A stretch of DNA of 64,000 bases. It comes from Brevundimonas sp. GTDB lineage: Bacteria; Pseudomonadota; Alphaproteobacteria; Caulobacterales; Caulobacteraceae. The notes under the pieces were generated by a model. It did no database searches. It was not told the DNA's origin and saw only the letters and a list, made by a program, of their open reading frames with translations. The stretch lies in the NCBI RefSeq assembly GCF_029945885.1, contig NZ_JAQSDK010000002.1, forward strand, positions 124,001-188,000, read 5' to 3'. Position 1 is the stretch's first letter, and each line of letters starts with the position of its first letter. Both the position numbers and the translations under genes were made by a program. Shown one piece after another: positions 22,036 through 30,541 of the stretch.

Positions 22036-23345
22036 GTGCGGGTCTCCAGGCCGAGCAGGTCGGCATGCGCGCCGGTCAGCCGATCAAGGCGGGCGCGATC
22101 AATGTGAAACTGTTTGAGAACGGCGACGCGCCGAGCCCGGGTCGCAAGCAGCGCGGTCTGGGCGGAGATCACGTCGTTGTAGGTGAACCCGCCGCGCGCG
22201 AAGCCCTGACGAACGAGCGTGACCGCGCGTTCGGCCTGGGGCAGGGTTTCCTCGGCAATGCGACGCGCTTCCAGAGCCCGCGACGCGAGGAGCACCTGAA
22301 GCCGCGCGATCTCGCGCTCCCGTTCCTGCCGGAGCACCACCATGTCAGCCTCTGCAGCGACTCCCTCGAACCTGGCCCGCGCGATGGCCCCCTCGTTGCG
22401 GTCAAAACGGCCGAGAGGAATGGACCCGCCGACCACGAGTCCAAGGTCCTGGCCTTCCCAGAAATGGCGGACGCCGACGCTGACTGTAGCGTCCGGCATG
22501 GCGCGCGCCTCTTCGACCCGGACCCGGGCCCGGGAAACATCGCGCTGTGCGGAAAGAACCGCGAGATCGATTTCAGAGACCGGACCGGCAACTTCACGCG
22601 CGGCACTGGTGTCCTCGAAATCGGCAGGGTCGAGCGAGAAGTCGGGGGCTCCGATCCAGAAGCGCCCCAGTGTTGCCCGAGCGAGGCGCGCCTGGATCCC
22701 GGCCTGGTCAAAATCGATCTGGGCCTGTGCCAGCTCGGCCTCGGCGCGGGCCCCTGCGAACAGCGGATCACGCGCCATGTTCACGCGCCGCTGCACCTCC
22801 GTCTGGAAGCGTTCGGCCAGATCGAGGCGTTCGCGGGCGATTTCAAGTTCGGCCTGGGCGGCAAGGGCGTCGGCCCATGCGCGCTGCACCTGCTCGAGCC
22901 GGTCCAGTCTCCGGATGGCGTCCTCGGCCTGAACCACGGCCGCTTCACCCCGGGCAAGGGTGACGCGCGCCGGTCGGTCGCCGCCCCGTTCAAACCGCTG
23001 CTCGTAGGACAGGGTCGTCTCGGTCCGGTCGATGATGTTGCCCCCGCCGAGCGTCGGCAGGTTTTCCACCATCAGCCCCAGTGTTGGGTTGGGGCGAACA
23101 TCGGCCTGACGCACAGCGGCGTCGCCGGCGCGGACGCGGGCTTCGCCGCCGGGTAGGGCCGGGTCCACCGCGGCTGCACGGGCCAACGCCCGTTCCAGCG
23201 ACAGTGTGGGCGTGGCCGGTGCAACGCTCGCGGACGGCTGCGCCATGGCCGGGAAGGACGGCAGAGCCGCCAGTGAGAGCGCCAGCGCCGAAACGGCCAC
23301 CATACGCGCCCACGATCCGGCAGAGCCGGCATTCGGGGTTTTCAA
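22032..23345 (-). CDS. czcC: CzcC-like TolC-family outer-membrane factor
   Basis: About 437 residues from a TTG at 23345 behind CCCGGAGA; the upstream in-frame ATG at 23480 overlaps the preceding gene and lacks a sensible leader. A signal peptide (VAVSALALSLAALPSFPAMA) is followed by the duplicated long helices of an outer-membrane efflux protein, with LSYEQRFERGGDRPARVTLA and LGRFDRNEGAIARARFEGVA near the two strand turns. It forms the outer channel for the CzcBA pump. Stop and czcB start overlap. Confidence 0.88.
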
Positions 23346-23395
23346 GGATATCTCCGGGAAACAGATTGCGCGCGCAGCCGAAAGGCTGCGCAGGT

Positions 23396-23824
23396 TCAGA
23401 TGACCGTGCGCATCCGTTTCGGAGGGTATTCGGGGCCGTCTTCGTCGTGGTTCGGCCGCGATAGATCGCCGGCGGACCAACGCTGACCCGTGGTCGATCG
23501 AAGGATCGCCTTCACACCGTGGCCAGTTTCCGGGACGGCGTTCGGGCTGTCGCCGGTCGCGGCGTGGTGATGACCCGTGGGCCGGGTCTCGCCGGTATCC
23601 GGGTCTTCGCCCCCGGTCGCGTCAGTCCCGGTCGCGGGCCCAGGCGCGACATGGACGTGAAGCGGGTCGTGGTCCGCATCGAACGCGCTGCCGGGGGAGG
23701 CGATCGGAGGCCAGTCGGAGGCATGGGCGATTCGATGCCCGGTCTGTGACGCGCCATACAGGCTCGCTACCGCCAACAAGGCGGCGCAAAAGCTCACGCA
23801 GAGGGTGTGAAACAGTCGGGACAA
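23396..23824 (-). CDS. Small His-rich exported protein (CzcI-like), operon leader
   Basis: 142 residues starting at a TTG at 23824, six bases after GGAG. A signal-like helix (LFHTLCVSFCAALLAVASLY) is followed by a hydrophilic, His/Asp-rich region: HRIAHASDW, DADHDPLHVHVAPG, then PTGHHHAATGD. It stands directly before czcC (50 bases). CzcI and similar small periplasmic proteins occupy this place in several czc operons and are thought to bind metal or modulate induction. Sequence similarity to CzcI cannot be proven here; the call rests on size, export signal, His content and position. Confidence 0.65.
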   Translation of the reverse strand: MSRLFHTLCVSFCAALLAVASLYGASQTGHRIAHASDWPPIASPGSAFDADHDPLHVHVAPGPATGTDATGGEDPDTGETRPTGHHHAATGDSPNAVPETGHGVKAILRSTTGQRWSAGDLSRPNHDEDGPEYPPKRMRTVI

Positions 23825-23981
23825 TTGGGGCTCCTGCTTCGGGCCATAACGTGCGTCGCCGGGCGTGGCAATGACCAAGATGGCGCGGCCTGGCCCGGTG
23901 CCCCGGGGCGCAGGGCGATCGGGGTCCCGATCCCCCGATCTCTCGTCCGTCGCCACCGCCGCCCAATAGGGCACCGCGGGT

Positions 23982-25283
23982 CTAGAGGATCGTCCGGAGA
24001 GAGGGGTCTATGGATTTGCGCCAGTCCTCGCCGACCCGGGCGGCGTCGGCGAATTCGGGCCAGCGAGCCACGGCGTCGCGAACTTGCTGTACGATCGCGC
24101 GCGCCCGGCGGGCGTTGATCGACGCGACGCGGGCGCTGGCGTCGAAGTCGTCCAGGGTGAAGCCGTCGCGTTTGCCGTTCATCGACATCTGGTGGCGCGC
24201 CGTCCAATCGCCCGCCGGATTGTAGCTCCAGGTGATGTCGAAGGCCGGCGACAGGCTCCAGGTGCCGGCCCTGTCCATCAGGAAGGCGATGTTCTTGACG
24301 TGATCGTCCTGGTTGCGGGCGACGATGTTGAAGGCCATGCGCCGAAACTGCTCTTCGAGCGCCTCCATCGACAGCCCGAGACGACGCATGACGAACAGCG
24401 CCTGTTCGTACGAATAGGCGTTCTGGTCGTTGAAATCGAAGTGGGCGAGGGCAGCCAGGGACTGCATGTGCAGCTTGCCGCCGCCGGGAAGGCGGTCGAA
24501 CCGCCTGGTCATGAAATGCCGCCGGCCACCCTCTTCGAGCAGACGGCATTCGGCCACCTGGACCCCGGCTGCGGCGGCCATCCGGGAATAGGCGTATTCG
24601 ACCGCCCCATAGCCTTGCGGATCGGTCAGCTCCTTGTCCTTGTTGCCCCTTACGCCATCGAATTTCAGCAGCCAGTAGTCGAAGCCGTCGCCGGCCTCGA
24701 CCTGGCCTGAGCGGACTTCATTGGTTTCGGCGTTCCAGGCGATGACCGCCTTGGCGCGGGCGCCGCCGGCTGAGGTGCCGACCCGCAGGATGTCGCGCAG
24801 AGCCTCGGCCTTCGTCTCATCGGCGAATGAGGAGCGCAGGTCGTTGCGATGTGTCAGGACTTCCGATGCCAGCTCGACCAGGGCGTCGAGCTTGATCCGG
24901 GTCGCAGCCTTGCGGCGCGGGCCCTTGGCCGGGGCGAACTCCAGGGCACCCATGCCGCGCTCGCCGGTGTAGCAAAGCCGTTCGACCGCGTTGAAGCTCT
25001 CAGGCGTCCGGCCCTGGGTCGCGAGCCAGGCGTCGATCAGCGTGTTGCCGTACTTGTCGGGCAGGGCGTCGGCCAGCATCCCCGGCAGGCCGTGGAAGCT
25101 GCGCGGGTTGAGTTCCGGAAAGCTATGGATCTCGGGGCCCAGGGGCATCATCAGCGGCGCCGGCTGGATGCCACTGGTGATGAAGGCGGGCGCATAGGCG
25201 AAGGCGGCGACGTCGGCGCCGTCTTCCAGGGACACGGCGCCGATGCGTCTTCCCCACAGACGGACCTCGGCGATGGTCGTCAT
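23982..25283 (-). CDS. hipA: HipA-type Ser/Thr kinase toxin
   Basis: 433 residues. An N-terminal HipA domain (LWGRRIGAVSLEDG; FHGLPGMLADALPDKYGNTL) is followed by the kinase core: glycine-rich segment (VGTSAGGARAKAVIAW), Lys in DYWLLKFDGV, catalytic loop RNQDDHVKNIAFL (catalytic Asp about residue 310) and metal-binding DITWSYNP. HipA kinases phosphorylate an aminoacyl-tRNA synthetase, halting translation and causing dormancy, unless bound by HipB. Its ATG overlaps the hipB stop (ATGA). All catalytic motifs are intact, so it is probably active. It may stabilise the island in the host. Confidence 0.9.
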   Translation of the reverse strand: MTTIAEVRLWGRRIGAVSLEDGADVAAFAYAPAFITSGIQPAPLMMPLGPEIHSFPELNPRSFHGLPGMLADALPDKYGNTLIDAWLATQGRTPESFNAVERLCYTGERGMGALEFAPAKGPRRKAATRIKLDALVELASEVLTHRNDLRSSFADETKAEALRDILRVGTSAGGARAKAVIAWNAETNEVRSGQVEAGDGFDYWLLKFDGVRGNKDKELTDPQGYGAVEYAYSRMAAAAGVQVAECRLLEEGGRRHFMTRRFDRLPGGGKLHMQSLAALAHFDFNDQNAYSYEQALFVMRRLGLSMEALEEQFRRMAFNIVARNQDDHVKNIAFLMDRAGTWSLSPAFDITWSYNPAGDWTARHQMSMNGKRDGFTLDDFDASARVASINARRARAIVQQVRDAVARWPEFADAARVGEDWRKSIDPSLRTIL

Positions 25284-25633
25284 TGTTCGTCGCCCCAGGT
25301 CCAGGGCCTCCCGGCTCCAGCGCCTTCGTCGGGGTCCGGCCGGGCGCGCTGCCGAGTCTTGCCGTGGCGTTCCAGCAGATCGATCGGATTGGGCGGGCTC
25401 TGAGGCAGGAGCCGGTCGAGACCGTCCAGCTTGTCCAGGGCCCTAAGGCAGCGCACCAGATTGGCGGACTGGGTCGAGGCCCCGCCCTCGAGGCGCTCGA
25501 CCGTTCGCTTGGACACTCCTGCGGCTTGAGCGAACTGGGCCTGGGTCATCTGTCGCGCGAGTCGCGCTTCAGCGATCCTGCGGCCAAGCTCCGCGAGGGC
25601 TGCGTCATCAGTGGTCAGGCTCGATATCTTCAT
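25280..25633 (-). CDS. hipB: HipB-type antitoxin, helix-turn-helix repressor
   Basis: 117 residues from the ATG at 25633 (an upstream in-frame ATG at 25714 lies inside the operator array and is unlikely). The HTH_XRE fold is clear: LAELGRRIAEARLARQMTQAQFAQAAGVSKRTVERLEGGA (about residues 13-52). A C-terminal tail rich in Arg/Pro/Asp follows. HipB neutralises HipA and represses the operon with it. A perfect 5-base-arm dyad starts four bases before its start codon and three more lie upstream. Confidence 0.88.
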   Translation of the reverse strand: MKISSLTTDDAALAELGRRIAEARLARQMTQAQFAQAAGVSKRTVERLEGGASTQSANLVRCLRALDKLDGLDRLLPQSPPNPIDLLERHGKTRQRARPDPDEGAGAGRPWTWGDEQ

Positions 25634-25636
25634 AAT

Positions 25637-25779
25637 TCGCCACTTTCGGCGAGTAAGATATCGATGCGAAGTTAATTCGTCAATAATGGCGACTTGTGAA
25701 AATCCAAATCGCACGATCTAATTCGCCTGTTATGACGATTTATGTAATATTTTCCACTCTAAATCGCCAAAAATGACGA
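25637..25779. promoter_or_regulatory. Four-copy operator array of hipBA
   Basis: Four 16-base sites share TCG(C/T)C-N6-G(G/A)CGA: 25,637-25,652 (TCGCCACTTTCGGCGA), 25,677-25,692 (TCGTCAATAATGGCGA), 25,723-25,738 (TCGCCTGTTATGACGA) and 25,764-25,779 (TCGCCAAAAATGACGA). Start-to-start spacings are 40, 46 and 41 bases, close to four helical turns, and each site is preceded by two or more A/T. The whole region is A/T-rich, unlike its surroundings, and must include the hipBA promoter. HipB is the likely binder. Confidence 0.75.
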
Positions 25780-25851
25780 CTTGCAGGGCCGTGGTGCGCA
25801 ACGGTCTGGCGCTCAGGCCATAGCCTGAGGACCGTAAACCAGGGGCCGCCT

Positions 25852-27789
25852 TCAGTGGGGCGGTCGAGCCGTCCTGGGTGACGACGTCCGGGCGAAGCCG
25901 ATCACAAGGACGGCGATGGTCAGAAGCTGAACGGCCAAGCCCTCGACCGTTGGATAGAGGCCGAGGATCTCGATCCGCGGGATCCAGGCGAGCGGGTGGA
26001 TATCGAGCCAGCCCGCCTCCTGCAGCGCCGCCACTCCCTTGCCGATGAGAACGACCGACAGGACGGCCATGAGGATCGAGCTCCACGAGAAGAACCGGCC
26101 GATCGGCAGGCGTTTGCTGTAGGCCAGCAGCGCCCAGGCGATCACCGCCAGGATCGCCACGGCGGTCAGGGCACCGGCCAGCATGCCGACATGGCCGCCC
26201 TGGCTCCAGATCGCCGCATAGAACAGGATGGTCTCGAACACCTCCCGGTAGACCACGACGAAGGCGAGCAGGAACAGGAACCAGGCCGACCGCCTCGAGA
26301 GGGCCCTGGACAGCTTGTCGCGGATATAGGTCTGCCAGGCGTCGGCATGCGACTTGCCGTGCATCCAGATACCAACAGAGACGAGCACGACAGCGGCCAG
26401 AAGTGAGCCGAACCCTTCGGTGAGCTCCCGGCTGGCACCGCTGACGGAGATGAAGAAGGTCGCGGCCGCCCAGGTCGCGCCGCCGGCGACCAGCGCGGCC
26501 ACCCAGCCGCCGTGGACGTAGGGCAGCACCTCGGGCCGATCGGCCTTCCTGAGGAAGGCGATCATCGCCACCACGATGAGCAGAGCTTCCAGTCCCTCAC
26601 GCAGCAGAATGGTCAAGGCGCCGAGGAAGCTGGCGAAATTGTTCGCCTCCTGAGGCGCGAGCGCCCGCTCGGCCGTGTCAAACAGGGCGTTCAGACGGGC
26701 GACCCTCTCCGCGACTTCTTCGGCGGGCGCGCCCTTGCTGATCGAGGCGCGCAACGCGGTCATGGCCGTCTCGATCCGGCGCAGCAGCGCCCCGTCACGG
26801 GCACCGAGCGCGGGCTCCACCGGTTCGAAGCCGTCGAGATAGGCCGACAGCGCCAGGTCCGTGGCGGCCTTGCGGTCGCCGCGATGATAGGCCGCCTCGC
26901 TTTCCGCGAGGCGCGTTCGTGCTAGGGTCAGGGTCGCCCCCTCGGGACGCGCCGTCGCCTCGGGGTGACGGCGAAGATAGGCCGTCACCGCACGTGCCTT
27001 GGTCTCGCCGATCCGGCTCGCCAGATCCGCCGGGGTGGCCGTGGCGACGGCGGCCAGATCAGGGTAGGCGACGCGGAGCGCCGGGTCGGCCTTCCAGAGG
27101 CGCTGGCCTTCGGCGGCTTCGGCGTCAGTGAAGGCGAAGCGGCTGACATAGAAGGCCAGGGCCCAACGATCCTCTGCCGGCAAATGGGCGAAGCTGGCCA
27201 TCGCCGTCCCATCGAGCCCCTGGTCGATCACCTGGTAGAGACCGAACACGCTGCGTTGGCGGGCGCGTTCCACGTCGGCGAAGGCGATCGGAGGCGGATC
27301 GAGTCCTTCCGCGCCCGCGCCGTCGGCGCGGCCGGTCGCGCCATGACAGGCTGCGCACTGTTCGGCATAGAGCGTCGCGCCCTTCGTCAGATCGGGCGGA
27401 AATGAGGGTGCCAGCGGGCTCGGATAGGCTGTCAAGACGGCACCGGCCAGGGTTCTGGCCTGATCTCCCACGACCTGCGGGTCGGCCTTGTCGCGGATCG
27501 CCGCCTGCAGGGCGACCGCGTCGCGCACCAGGCCGGCCTTGGCCGGATGGGGCGGCAAAGCGTCAAGACGCGTCCGGATCTGGCTGCCAAACTCGACCAT
27601 CTCGCCGTATTCGGCCGGATTGGTCACCTGGCCGTTCGCCACCGCGCCGGCGTAGTCGACCGAGACGTAGTCGAGCAGCCGCCAGGCGACCTGGGCCTCC
27701 GAGGCGGTGGGGAGCTGAGCGAGCGCGGGTGTGGTCAGCGCCAGCGCGAATAGCAGGGCGAGCAGACGGAACAGGGGTTGCATAGGCAT
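25852..27789 (-). CDS. pbrT: Cytochrome c-FTR1 family permease (PbrT-like)
   Basis: 645 residues. A signal peptide (LLALLFALALTTPALA) is followed by a helical periplasmic region, a class I cytochrome c domain with CAACH (about residues 144-148) and a methionine in DGTAMASF, a further helical linker, then a seven-helix FTR1 permease (about 390-635) with the two R-E-x-x-E motifs REGLEALL and REVFETILF. FTR1 proteins import ferric iron after oxidation. The cytochrome-fused form beside a Pb-type MerR regulator and LspA matches PbrT, a lead uptake protein of pbr clusters. It is downstream of lspA and merR on the same strand. Iron transport remains an alternative. Confidence 0.8.
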   Translation of the reverse strand: MPMQPLFRLLALLFALALTTPALAQLPTASEAQVAWRLLDYVSVDYAGAVANGQVTNPAEYGEMVEFGSQIRTRLDALPPHPAKAGLVRDAVALQAAIRDKADPQVVGDQARTLAGAVLTAYPSPLAPSFPPDLTKGATLYAEQCAACHGATGRADGAGAEGLDPPPIAFADVERARQRSVFGLYQVIDQGLDGTAMASFAHLPAEDRWALAFYVSRFAFTDAEAAEGQRLWKADPALRVAYPDLAAVATATPADLASRIGETKARAVTAYLRRHPEATARPEGATLTLARTRLAESEAAYHRGDRKAATDLALSAYLDGFEPVEPALGARDGALLRRIETAMTALRASISKGAPAEEVAERVARLNALFDTAERALAPQEANNFASFLGALTILLREGLEALLIVVAMIAFLRKADRPEVLPYVHGGWVAALVAGGATWAAATFFISVSGASRELTEGFGSLLAAVVLVSVGIWMHGKSHADAWQTYIRDKLSRALSRRSAWFLFLLAFVVVYREVFETILFYAAIWSQGGHVGMLAGALTAVAILAVIAWALLAYSKRLPIGRFFSWSSILMAVLSVVLIGKGVAALQEAGWLDIHPLAWIPRIEILGLYPTVEGLAVQLLTIAVLVIGFARTSSPRTARPPH

Positions 27790-27839
27790 GACCAGTTAGG
27801 AATGGCTCGCATTAGCAGTTGGCGGAGGGGTTGTCGCGC

Positions 27840-28274
27840 TCAAAGCGACGTCGCGTGGTCGTGAAGGGCTTCGATCACCTTGCAGGCGGAGATCTGGCCG
27901 CCGGCGCATTCCGCCGTCATCCGGGAGAGCTCGCGCTGCAGGGCCTTGAGCTGCGCGATCTTCTGTTTCACCTCCGCGAGATGTCGCTCGGCGATGACGT
28001 TCGCCTGGGCGCACGGGCGATCCGGATGATCGGACAGATCGATCAGGGAACGGATCGCGTTCAGATCGAATCCCAACTGACGTGCATGCCTGATGAATGA
28101 CAGGCGGCGTTCCGCCCCATCATCATACATCCTCCGATCGGTCGCGGTCCGGGGCGGCGCGGGGAGCAGTCCGATCTCCTCATAGAAGCGAATAGTCGGG
28201 ACCTTGACGCCTGTGGCGGCGGCGAGCTTGCCGATCGGACGCAGTCCGGACGCAGCGGGAGAGGGTAGGGTCAT
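27840..28274 (-). CDS. pbrR: MerR-family Pb/Cd/Zn-responsive activator (PbrR/CadR-like)
   Basis: 144 residues from the ATG at 28274, which overlaps the lspA stop. The MerR winged helix is seen as IGKLAAATGVKVPTIRFYEEIGL, the wing as RMYDDGAERRLSFI, then the long dimer helix. Cys88 (DRPCAQ), Cys123 (AECAGG) and Cys131 (SACKV) have the spacing of the PbrR/CadR/ZntR group, which senses Pb, Cd or Zn. MerR activators twist a promoter with a long 19-20 base spacer. Two such dyads lie at 28,829 and 28,901, before lspA and before the divergent exporter. Which metal is sensed cannot be fixed from sequence. Confidence 0.85.
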   Translation of the reverse strand: MTLPSPAASGLRPIGKLAAATGVKVPTIRFYEEIGLLPAPPRTATDRRMYDDGAERRLSFIRHARQLGFDLNAIRSLIDLSDHPDRPCAQANVIAERHLAEVKQKIAQLKALQRELSRMTAECAGGQISACKVIEALHDHATSL

Positions 28275-28795
28275 CGCGCGGCGCGCCCCATGGTCGAAGG
28301 GGCGGTCTGGACGGTCGCCCCTCTGACCGGTAGCAGAAGCAGTCCCACGCCGCAGACAATGGCTGCATCCGCCAGATTGAACGTCGGCCAGTGGGCGGCG
28401 CCCCAATGCAGGTCGATATAGTCAGTCACCGCGCCGAAGCGCAGACGGTCAAGCAGGTTTCCCGCCGCCCCGCCGACCAGAAGGCTCCCGGCCACCGCCG
28501 TCATGGCGGTTCGCGTCCGCCAGATCCAGACCAGCAGCGCGCCGATGATCAGTGCCGTCACGCCGCTGAGCGTCCAGCGTCCCGCCGCGCCTGAGTCCGC
28601 GAACAGGCCGAACGTGACGCCTGGATTGAACCCCAGACGCAGCGATAGGAAGGGTGTGAGTTCCATCGCGGTATCGAGCCGGACGCGGGCCAGCGCCTTG
28701 GCCGCCTGGTCAAGGGTCGTGATCAGCGCCGCCAGTCCGAAGGCCATCGCCTGCAGGCGACCGGGGCCGCGCCGTGTCGGGAGTACTGTGATCAT
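28271..28795 (-). CDS. lspA: Signal peptidase II paralogue (LspA/PbrC-like)
   Basis: 174 residues from the ATG at 28795, six bases after AGGAGA. There are four membrane helices, with the family motifs GFNPGVTFGLF, GNLLDRLRFGAVTDYIDL (first catalytic Asp and context) and FNLADAAI (second catalytic Asp). LspA cleaves lipoprotein signals; a second copy within lead-resistance operons (PbrC, PbrBC fusion) is known and tied to Pb sequestration. The housekeeping lspA should be elsewhere. It is the first gene of the minus-strand operon lspA-merR-pbrT, under the operator at 28,829. Confidence 0.85.
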   Translation of the reverse strand: MITVLPTRRGPGRLQAMAFGLAALITTLDQAAKALARVRLDTAMELTPFLSLRLGFNPGVTFGLFADSGAAGRWTLSGVTALIIGALLVWIWRTRTAMTAVAGSLLVGGAAGNLLDRLRFGAVTDYIDLHWGAAHWPTFNLADAAIVCGVGLLLLPVRGATVQTAPSTMGRAAR

Positions 28796-28828
28796 GAGGT
28801 CTCCTGTAAGTCCCGGCCTCTTGTGCAC

Positions 28829-28850
28829 CCTCTAGCCACTAGAGGATCAA
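28829..28850 (-). promoter_or_regulatory. MerR-type promoter-operator for lspA-merR-pbrT
   Basis: On the minus strand TTGATC (-35, 28,850-28,845) runs straight into the perfect dyad CCTCTAG-TGG-CTAGAGG (28,845-28,829). This is the layout of PbrR/CadR promoters, where the dyad fills an over-long spacer. The -10 would be near 28,820-28,827 (TGCACA or CACAAG), which is weak. The lspA start is about 30 bases further. Confidence 0.75.
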
Positions 28851-28900
28851 GCCGGTTTTCGCCACGGCGGCCGTCCAGGGGACCGCGATGCATTTTTGTC

Positions 28901-28931
28901 TTGATCCTCCAGCGACTGGAGCATGCATCCT
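28901..28931 (+). promoter_or_regulatory. MerR-type promoter-operator for the divergent CDF gene
   Basis: TTGATC (-35, 28,901-28,906) is followed by the perfect dyad CTCCAG-CGA-CTGGAG (28,907-28,921); the -10 is expected around 28,926-28,931 (CATCCT). The same -35 and the same dyad position as at 28,829 on the other strand make it very likely that one MerR protein drives both directions. Confidence 0.75.
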
Positions 28932-28952
28932 TGGGGTAACAGGTGGTGCTCC

Positions 28953-29603
28953 ATGGATGAACGACCCTCATCTTCTGAACTGGCAGCCTCGGGCTGCGGC
29001 TGCGGCGAGACCGTCAAGTTCGACGGCTCCACCCCGGTCTACCGCCGCATCCTGATGGCGGTGATCGCCATCAACGGCACCGCCTTCGTTGCCATAGCCG
29101 GCGGTGCGGCCTTGCAGGGCTCAGCGTCCCTGGGTGCCAACGCCCTCGACTTTCTGGCCGACGCCGCCACCTACGGCATCAGCCTAGCCGTGATCGGTCG
29201 CTCGGTCGCTGTGCGGTCCGGTGCCGCCCTAATCAAAGGTGCCAGCCTCGCAGTCCTCGCGCTGTTCATCCTCGGCTACGCGATCTGGCGCGCCACCTCC
29301 GGAGCGCCGCCCGAAGGGTTTGTCATCACCGGCCTTGGCGTCCTGGGCTTCTTCGCCAACGCGCTGGCCGCACTCCTGCTGGTCCGCCACCGCGAGGGCG
29401 ACGCCAACGTCCGCTCGGTTTGGCTTTGCACGCGCAACGATCTGACCCAGAGCCTGGTGGTTGCCGCGACGGGTCTGGCCGTCTGGCTCACCGCCTCCCG
29501 CTGGCCCGATCTCATCGCCGGCGCGATCCTGGCGGTGGTCTTTCTGCAGTCGGCCTGGTCGATCCTGAAACAGTCCCGCGCAGAGCTGAGGGCCGCGGCG
29601 TGA
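28953..29603 (+). CDS. Truncated CDF-type cation transporter
   Basis: 216 residues, start ATG at 28953 behind AGGTGG (an ATG ten codons upstream lies over the promoter). The N-terminus has Cys-rich GCGCGET (about residues 14-20). About six membrane helices follow, with ASLGANALDFLADAATYG (helix 2, Asn/Asp in place of the usual His/Asp) and TRNDLTQS (helix 5). The cytoplasmic C-terminal domain of normal CDF proteins is missing: the protein ends just after the last helix. Such short CDF-like exporters accompany Cd/Pb/Zn MerR regulators. It is divergent from lspA-merR-pbrT under its own MerR-type operator. Export of Cd, Pb or Zn from the cytoplasm is inferred. Confidence 0.8.
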   Translation: MDERPSSSELAASGCGCGETVKFDGSTPVYRRILMAVIAINGTAFVAIAGGAALQGSASLGANALDFLADAATYGISLAVIGRSVAVRSGAALIKGASLAVLALFILGYAIWRATSGAPPEGFVITGLGVLGFFANALAALLLVRHREGDANVRSVWLCTRNDLTQSLVVAATGLAVWLTASRWPDLIAGAILAVVFLQSAWSILKQSRAELRAAA

Positions 29604-30077
29604 CGGCGCCCTTCACCCCCGCCCTCGGCCATGCCGCCATGAGCGGTCTCTGCGTTCGCGCCATCGTCATGCTGACACGGATGCAGTTCTGGCGGTCGCG
29701 GCTTGTCGATCAAGTCGCCCCGGGGGCGGGCGGGACGGTCATCGATCCCGGATGCGGCACCGGATCCCTCGCCGTGACCATGGCGCAGCGGGTGCCCGGC
29801 GCGCGCCGCATCAGTCTCGCCCCTGACCGTGCCATCCTGTGGCGGGCGAGGGTATCGGTCTTGTCGAGCGCTATGCACGCGATGTGGCCGCGCTCCTGGG
29901 CGACGGGATCGCCGACACGGTCGTGTCCGGGCGGCTCCTCATGGGTTTTCCATGGTAAAAAAGAGGCAGGACTCGGCGGCGGGCCGGCAGATGCTCAAAC
30001 CCGGCGGGCCACTCCACACCTTGACCGGTTCGTTCTCCATCTGTCGCGCGGATCGTCCGCAGGCGGTCGCGGCATGA
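29600..30077 (+). pseudogene. Broken class I SAM methyltransferase gene
   Basis: A GTG at 29600 overlaps the CDF stop and opens TAPFTPALGHAAMSGL, then a methyltransferase motif I, VIDPGCGTGSLAVTMAQRVP. After about residue 80 the frame loses similarity. A later piece that fits the family, MLKPGGPLHTLTGSF, is in a different frame (about 29,990-30,077) and ends soon after. At least one frameshift and loss of the C-terminal half make it a remnant. Methyltransferases of this kind often follow CDF genes in metal islands, so it was probably once part of the operon. Confidence 0.65.
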
Positions 30078-30133
30078 GCGGCGGTGCGACGATTGGAAGA
30101 TTGATGTCGCGGCGCACCGTGTTATGGAGCACC

Positions 30134-30487
30134 ATGGGATTGTCCTCGGCCAGGCACGGTTGGATGACGGCGCTGCTTGCGTCGTTCCTGGCCCTGTTTG
30201 TCCTGATCTCCGCCGCAGAGGCCGCCACCTGCGCACCCGAAGCGGCGACCGCACATGCCTCGGAGCGGCTCGCCGACTCCTCGGTCGATCCTGATTCGGA
30301 CGACAATGACCGGCCCGATCAGCGCGCGATCTGCGCGCATGGCCACTGCCATCACAGTTCCTCGGCGACCAGCCAGACCCCGGAAGCCCTGACCCTGACG
30401 ACGAACGGTCGCGACCCCGCGCTGCCGTCGATTGATCGGCTCGCGTCTCGCAAACCCACCGGACCGGACCGCCCTCCCAGAGGCTGA
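30134..30487 (+). CDS. Small secreted His/Cys-rich protein (CzcI-like), leader of second RND operon
   Basis: 117 residues from the ATG at 30134, just after GGAG; in-frame ATGs at 30074 and 30104 are alternatives. A signal peptide (MTALLASFLALFVLISAAEA) is followed by a mature part with TCAPEAATAH, an acidic stretch (DPDSDDNDRPDQ) and a metal-binding-looking CAHGHCHHSS. It is 54 bases before the TolC-family gene, the same place as the small His-rich gene of the first Czc operon. CzcI-like function (metal binding or modulation) is inferred from this. Confidence 0.65.
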   Translation: MGLSSARHGWMTALLASFLALFVLISAAEAATCAPEAATAHASERLADSSVDPDSDDNDRPDQRAICAHGHCHHSSSATSQTPEALTLTTNGRDPALPSIDRLASRKPTGPDRPPRG

Positions 30488-30541
30488 CGGGTTCGCGCGC
30501 TCACGCGCGCCTTCCACGTCAACCATCCGGGAAACAGGACC

